Shown here: positions 60,869 through 64,000 of the stretch, piece by piece
Position numbering within the stretch: position 1 is the first letter of the stretch
Layout of the letters: each line of letters begins with the position of its first letter
The notes under the pieces: model-generated
What the model saw: only the letters and a program-made list of their open reading frames with translations
What the model was told of the DNA's origin: nothing
Databases searched by the model: none
Program-made: the position numbers and the translations under genes
Source of the DNA: Streptomyces sp. TG1A-8
Lineage (GTDB): Bacteria > Actinomycetota > Actinomycetes > Streptomycetales > Streptomycetaceae
DNA: 64,000 bases
NCBI RefSeq assembly: GCF_030499535.1
Contig: NZ_JASTLB010000001.1
Location: forward strand, 5,580,001 to 5,644,000
Direction: 5' to 3'

Positions 60869-61555
60869 ATGCCCACGTTGATCCTCGTCAGGCACGGACG
60901 TTCCACCGCCAACACCTCCGGCGTGCTCGCCGGCTGGACCCCGGGCGTCGCCCTGGACGAGCGCGGGGTCGCGCAGGCCCGGGCGCTGCCCGGCCGGCTC
61001 GCCGGGCTGCCGGTCCACGAGGTCGTCACCAGCCCCCTGCAGCGCTGCCAGGAGACCGTACGGCCGCTGCTCGACGCCCGTCCCGGGCTGCGCGCCCACA
61101 CCGAGGAGCGGATCGGGGAGTGCCACTACGGCGACTGGTCCGGCCGCAAGCTCGCCGAGCTGAAGGACGAGCCCCTGATGGAGGTCGTGCAGGCCCACCC
61201 GTCGGCCGCCGCCTTCCCCGGCGGCGAGTCCATGCGCTCCATGCAGACCCGCGCCGCCGAGGCCGTGCGCGAGTGGAACGCGCGCGTCGAGCGCGACCAC
61301 GGCGCCGACGCCGTCTACCTGATGTGCTCGCACGGCGACGTCATCAAGTCGCTCGTCGCGGACGCCCTCGGCATGCACCTCGACCTCTTCCAGCGGATCT
61401 CCGTGGAACCGTGCTCCGTCACCGCGATCCGCTACACCCGCCTGCGGCCCTACCTCGTCCGCCTCGGCGACACCGGCGACTTCGCCTCGCTCGCGCCGCG
61501 CGGGGAACCCGGGGAGGGCGACGCACCGGTCGGCGGTGGTGCGGGCGCACCGTGA
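60869..61555 (+). CDS. Histidine phosphatase superfamily protein (MSMEG_4193-like)
   Basis: A 228-aa branch-1 histidine phosphatase. The RHG motif is LILVRHGRSTAN at residues 4-15. TSPLQRCQETVRPLL lies near 55, GECHYGDWSGRKLAELK near 87 and the second histidine in MCSHGDVIKSLVADALG near 155. A TACTCT box seven bases before the ATG suggests a leaderless mRNA. The following genes (DUF3090, SCO1664 family, mshC) keep the same order in mycobacteria, which implies a shared function still to be identified. Confidence 0.9.
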   Translation: MPTLILVRHGRSTANTSGVLAGWTPGVALDERGVAQARALPGRLAGLPVHEVVTSPLQRCQETVRPLLDARPGLRAHTEERIGECHYGDWSGRKLAELKDEPLMEVVQAHPSAAAFPGGESMRSMQTRAAEAVREWNARVERDHGADAVYLMCSHGDVIKSLVADALGMHLDLFQRISVEPCSVTAIRYTRLRPYLVRLGDTGDFASLAPRGEPGEGDAPVGGGAGAP

Positions 61556-61645
61556 TCGTCTGCCGCAGTAGGGTGAAGCGGTCCGCACGGCCGCGCACAC
61601 AGTGACCGGCACCGCCGAAACCCCCGATCCCCATGGAGACAGGAC

Positions 61646-62236
61646 GTGTCCCGTCAGGTGTTCCTCTACGATCCGCCGGACCGTTTCGTGGCCGGCACGG
61701 TCGGACTGCCCGGACGCCGTACGTTCTTCCTCCAGGCCACCGCAGGCACCCGGGTGACCAGCGTGGCCCTGGAGAAGACCCAGGTGGCCGCGCTCGCCGA
61801 GCGCATGGAAGAACTGCTCGACGAGGTCGTACGGCGCAGCGGCGGCAACGCCGCCGTCCCCGCCGTGGCGCCCACGGAGATCGCCGACACCGCCCCGCTG
61901 GCCACCCCCGTCGAGGAGGAGTTCCGCGTCGGCACCATGGCTCTGGCCTGGGACGGCGAGGAGCAGCGCATGATCGTCGAGGCGCAGGCCCTGGTCGAAC
62001 TGGACGCCGACACCGACGAGGACCTCGCCGAGGCCGAGGAGCGGCTCCTGCAGGACGAGGAGAACGGGCCCCCGATGCTGCGGGTCCGGCTGACCGGCGC
62101 GCAGGCCAGGGCCTTCGCCAAGCGCGCCCTCGACGTCGTCAACGCCGGGCGGCCGCCGTGCCCGCTGTGCAGCCTCCCGCTCGATCCGGAAGGACACGTA
62201 TGTCCGCGCCAGAACGGATACCGCCGCGGAGCGTGA
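61646..62236 (+). CDS. DUF3090-family protein
   Basis: A 196-aa protein. RQVFLYDPPDRFVAGTVGLPGRRTFFLQA at the N-terminus and the C-terminal zinc knuckle PCPLCSLPLDPEGHVCPRQNG are the family's signatures. The GTG at 61646 follows GGAGACAGGAC. It overlaps the SCO1664-family gene by 37 bp. The pair is kept together in most actinobacteria that make mycothiol. The function is unknown; a cofactor or kinase partner role is conceivable from the pairing. Confidence 0.9.
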   Translation: MSRQVFLYDPPDRFVAGTVGLPGRRTFFLQATAGTRVTSVALEKTQVAALAERMEELLDEVVRRSGGNAAVPAVAPTEIADTAPLATPVEEEFRVGTMALAWDGEEQRMIVEAQALVELDADTDEDLAEAEERLLQDEENGPPMLRVRLTGAQARAFAKRALDVVNAGRPPCPLCSLPLDPEGHVCPRQNGYRRGA

Positions 62237-63036
62237 CGGCCGCCGACCCGGCGACCGCCGCGCGGCTGCTCGCCCACGGTGAACTGACCGTGCGCGGCCG
62301 CATCCGCGAGGCGTCCAACGCCGCCCTGTTCTGCACGGTCGCGCTCGACGGCCAGGAGGCCGGCTGCGTGTACAAGCCCGTGGCCGGCGAACGCCCGCTG
62401 TGGGACTTCCCCGACGGCACCCTGGCCGGCCGTGAGGTCGCCGCCTACGAGGTCTCCGAGGCCACCGGCTGGGGACTGGTCCCGCCGACCGTGCTGCGCG
62501 GGGGCCCGTACGGCGAGGGCATGTGCCAGCTGTGGATCGAGACGAGCGCCGACGCCGGACTGCTCGCGCTGGTGGACGGCGAGGAGCCGGAGCCGGGCTG
62601 GAGGGCCATCGGCCTCGCCGAGGTCGGCGAGGACCGGACGGCACTGCTCGTGCACGCCGACGACGAGCGGCTGCGCCGGCTCGCCGTCCTCGACGCGGTG
62701 ATCAACAACGCCGACCGCAAGGGCGGCCACCTGCTGCCCACCGCCGACGGACGCCTCTACGGCATCGACCACGGCGTCACCTTCAACGTCGAGGACAAGC
62801 TGCGCACGCTGCTGTGGGGATGGGCCGGGGAACCCCTGCCCGGGGACGCCGTCGACGTGCTCGAAGGGCTGCGCGCCTCCCTCGCCGGGGGCGGCGCCCT
62901 GGCCGCACGGCTGGCCCCCCTGATCACCCCGGCCGAGATCGCGGCCACGCGCGCCCGGGTCGAGGCCCTGCTCGCCTCCGGCCGCCACCCGGAGCCGGGC
63001 GGGGAGTGGCCGGCGATCCCCTGGCCCCCGGTGTGA
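62200..63036 (+). CDS. SCO1664-family protein (kinase-like fold)
   Basis: A 278-aa protein. Near residues 167-185, VLDAVINNADRKGGHLL and then YGIDHGVTFN resemble the N-D-R-x-x-H and ID-H-G elements of PI3/4-kinase-like and HipA-like kinases. CVYKPVAGERPLWDF near 50 could be the ATP-binding lysine region. This suggests phosphotransfer, but no substrate is known. The ATG at 62200 follows AAGGACAC and lies inside the end of the DUF3090 gene, so the two are coupled. Confidence 0.85.
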   Translation: MSAPERIPPRSVTAADPATAARLLAHGELTVRGRIREASNAALFCTVALDGQEAGCVYKPVAGERPLWDFPDGTLAGREVAAYEVSEATGWGLVPPTVLRGGPYGEGMCQLWIETSADAGLLALVDGEEPEPGWRAIGLAEVGEDRTALLVHADDERLRRLAVLDAVINNADRKGGHLLPTADGRLYGIDHGVTFNVEDKLRTLLWGWAGEPLPGDAVDVLEGLRASLAGGGALAARLAPLITPAEIAATRARVEALLASGRHPEPGGEWPAIPWPPV

Positions 63037-63124
63037 GCGCCCCCGCGGTGCACCGTGCCCCGGTCCGACGGGGCACAACCGGCCATCCGACGCGATCCGG
63101 TTCGTAAGCGCAGCTCGCGGGCGG

Positions 63125-63138
63125 TTAGGCTCATGTAC
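63125..63138 (+). promoter_or_regulatory. Promoter of mshC
   Basis: TAGGCT (63125-63130) with TTCGTA (63101-63106) upstream at 18-bp spacing. The expected start of transcription coincides with the ATG at 63139, implying a leaderless mRNA and favouring that codon over the ATG at 63133. Confidence 0.5.
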
Positions 63139-64000
63139 ATGCATGCCTGGCCCGCTTCCGAGGTCCCCGCCCTGCCTGGTCAGGGCCGCGACCTGAGGAT
63201 CCACGACACCGCGACCGGCGGCCTGGTCACCCTCGCTCCCGGTCCCGTCGCCCGTCTCTACGTCTGCGGCATCACGCCGTACGACGCGACCCACATCGGT
63301 CACGCGGCGACCTACAACGCGTTCGACCTCGTCCAACGCGTGTGGCTCGACACCAAGCGCCAGGTCCACTACGTCCAGAACGTCACCGACGTCGACGACC
63401 CGCTGCTGGAGCGCGCGGAGCGGGACGGCGTCGACTGGACCGCCCTCGCCGAGCAGGAGACGGCCCTCTTCCGCGAGGACATGACCGCCCTGCGGATGCT
63501 CCCGCCGCAGCACTTCGTGGGTGCCGTCGAGGCGATACCCGGCATCGTCCCGCTCGTGGAGCGGCTGCGCGACCTGGGGGCGGCCTACGAACTGGAGGGC
63601 GACGTCTACTTCTCCGTCGGGGCCGATCCGCACTTCGGCGGGGTCTCGCACCTCGACGCCGCCGCGATGCGCCTGCTGTCCGCCGAGCGCGGCGGCGACC
63701 CGGACCGGCCGGGCAAGAAGAACCCGCTCGACCCGATGCTGTGGATGGCGGCCCGCGACGGGGAGCCCAGCTGGGACGGCGGCTCCCTCGGCCGGGGACG
63801 CCCCGGCTGGCACATCGAGTGCGTGGCCATCGCCCTGGACCACCTGGGCATGGGCTTCGACGTCCAGGGCGGCGGCTCCGACCTGGCCTTCCCGCACCAC
63901 GAGATGGGCGCCTCGCACGCCCAGGTGCTCACCGGCGAGTTCCCGATGGCCAAGGCGTACGTCCACGCCGGCATGGTCGCCCTGGACGGCGAGAAGATGT
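63139..64000 (+). CDS. mshC: L-cysteine:GlcN-Ins ligase MshC, 3' end beyond the window
   Basis: The first 287 codons of a class Ia synthetase-fold ligase related to cysteinyl-tRNA synthetase, usually about 410 aa. Visible are the N-terminal [33 protein letters not shown] (the HIGH motif is HIGH) and [15 protein letters not shown]. Then come [36 protein letters not shown] with zinc ligands Cys and His, and the start of the KMSKS loop (LDGEKM) where the window ends. The short form without a tRNA-binding domain and the N-terminus match MshC, which joins cysteine to glucosaminyl-inositol in mycothiol synthesis. Confidence 0.9.
   Translation, partial: MHAWPASEVPALPGQGRDLRIHDTATGGLVTLAPGPVARLYVCGITPYDATHIGHAATYNAFDLVQRVWLDTKRQVHYVQNVTDVDDPLLERAERDGVDWTALAEQETALFREDMTALRMLPPQHFVGAVEAIPGIVPLVERLRDLGAAYELEGDVYFSVGADPHFGGVSHLDAAAMRLLSAERGGDPDRPGKKNPLDPMLWMAARDGEPSWDGGSLGRGRPGWHIECVAIALDHLGMGFDVQGGGSDLAFPHHEMGASHAQVLTGEFPMAKAYVHAGMVALDGEKM

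Noticed and set aside
63139..64000. Cysteinyl-tRNA synthetase
   Set aside because: The N-terminus (ASEVPALPG) and the order of conserved genes fit MshC. The decisive absence of the tRNA-binding domain lies beyond the window, so a small doubt remains.

Overview
The window is high-GC actinobacterial DNA, almost certainly a Streptomyces chromosome. The evidence is the strong G/C third-position bias, frequent GTG starts, chaplins, a class F sortase, an F420-type oxidoreductase, a Streptomyces-type SoxR and a mycothiol-pathway gene (mshC). From about 16.5 kb to the right edge, the gene order matches what I remember of the S. coelicolor SCO1737-SCO1663 neighbourhood read backwards (hmgA, soxR, gntP/gntK/gntR, chpH/chpC, SCO1664, mshC). 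The left 16 kb is different and looks like a variable or rearranged block.

Layout. 0-6.4 kb: a broken GntR-type regulator at the left edge, divergent from a PEBP/RKIP-like gene; a CGNR regulator divergent from an SDR-epoxide hydrolase-SDR cluster; and a second GntR regulator carrying the same palindromic operator as the first. 6.8-14.9 kb: a complete kdp potassium system (27-aa membrane peptide-kdpF-A-B-C-E-D). 15.0-16.45 kb: a junction of decayed pieces (IS256-type transposase with compensating frameshifts, IS5-type transposase fragment, frameshifted CoA-transferase). 16.5-24.6 kb: an orphan type ISP-like gene, a UTRA-GntR regulator, hmgA, a frameshifted TetR gene, a molybdopterin oxidoreductase, and a secreted protein with a class F sortase. 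24.8-31.5 kb: aldehyde and alcohol dehydrogenases and an acyl-CoA dehydrogenase under one TetR regulator; a TetR/MaoC pair under another; soxR. 31.8-36.8 kb: a zinc-ribbon protein, a penicillin acylase and a NamZ-type muramidase. 36.9-42.4 kb: SDR, acyl-CoA ligase and TetR convergent with an acyl-CoA dehydrogenase and an APH-type kinase. The four enzyme classes match the lva (levulinate/4-hydroxyacid) pathway of Pseudomonas. 42.6-47.7 kb: DUF202 proteins, NUDIX, EamA, a hypothetical, and a molybdoenzyme/cytochrome b pair. 47.7-50.6 kb: gluconate genes, with gntP frameshifted. 50.6-64 kb: YchJ-like protein, tRNA-Leu(GAG), M20 peptidase, chaplins, a RecD2-like protein with an eroded nucleotide site, aldo/keto reductase, F420 oxidoreductase, CorA, histidine phosphatase, DUF3090, SCO1664-family protein and the start of mshC.

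Regulation is the richest part. Four operator families are each repeated at two or three promoters, so regulator-target pairs can be assigned from sequence: AATAATCGATTATC (GntR), AAACTAGCA-type (TetR at 27.5 kb), CTAAGC-N4-GCTNAG (TetR at 29.9 kb) and CATACCGACCGGT-type (TetR at 39.4 kb and/or the broken one at 20.0 kb). Several convergent pairs are separated by long, nearly perfect hairpins that can terminate both ways. Three genes carry apparent frameshifts (tetR at 20.3 kb, gntP at 48.15 kb, gntR remnant at about 70). Sequencing error must be excluded for each.
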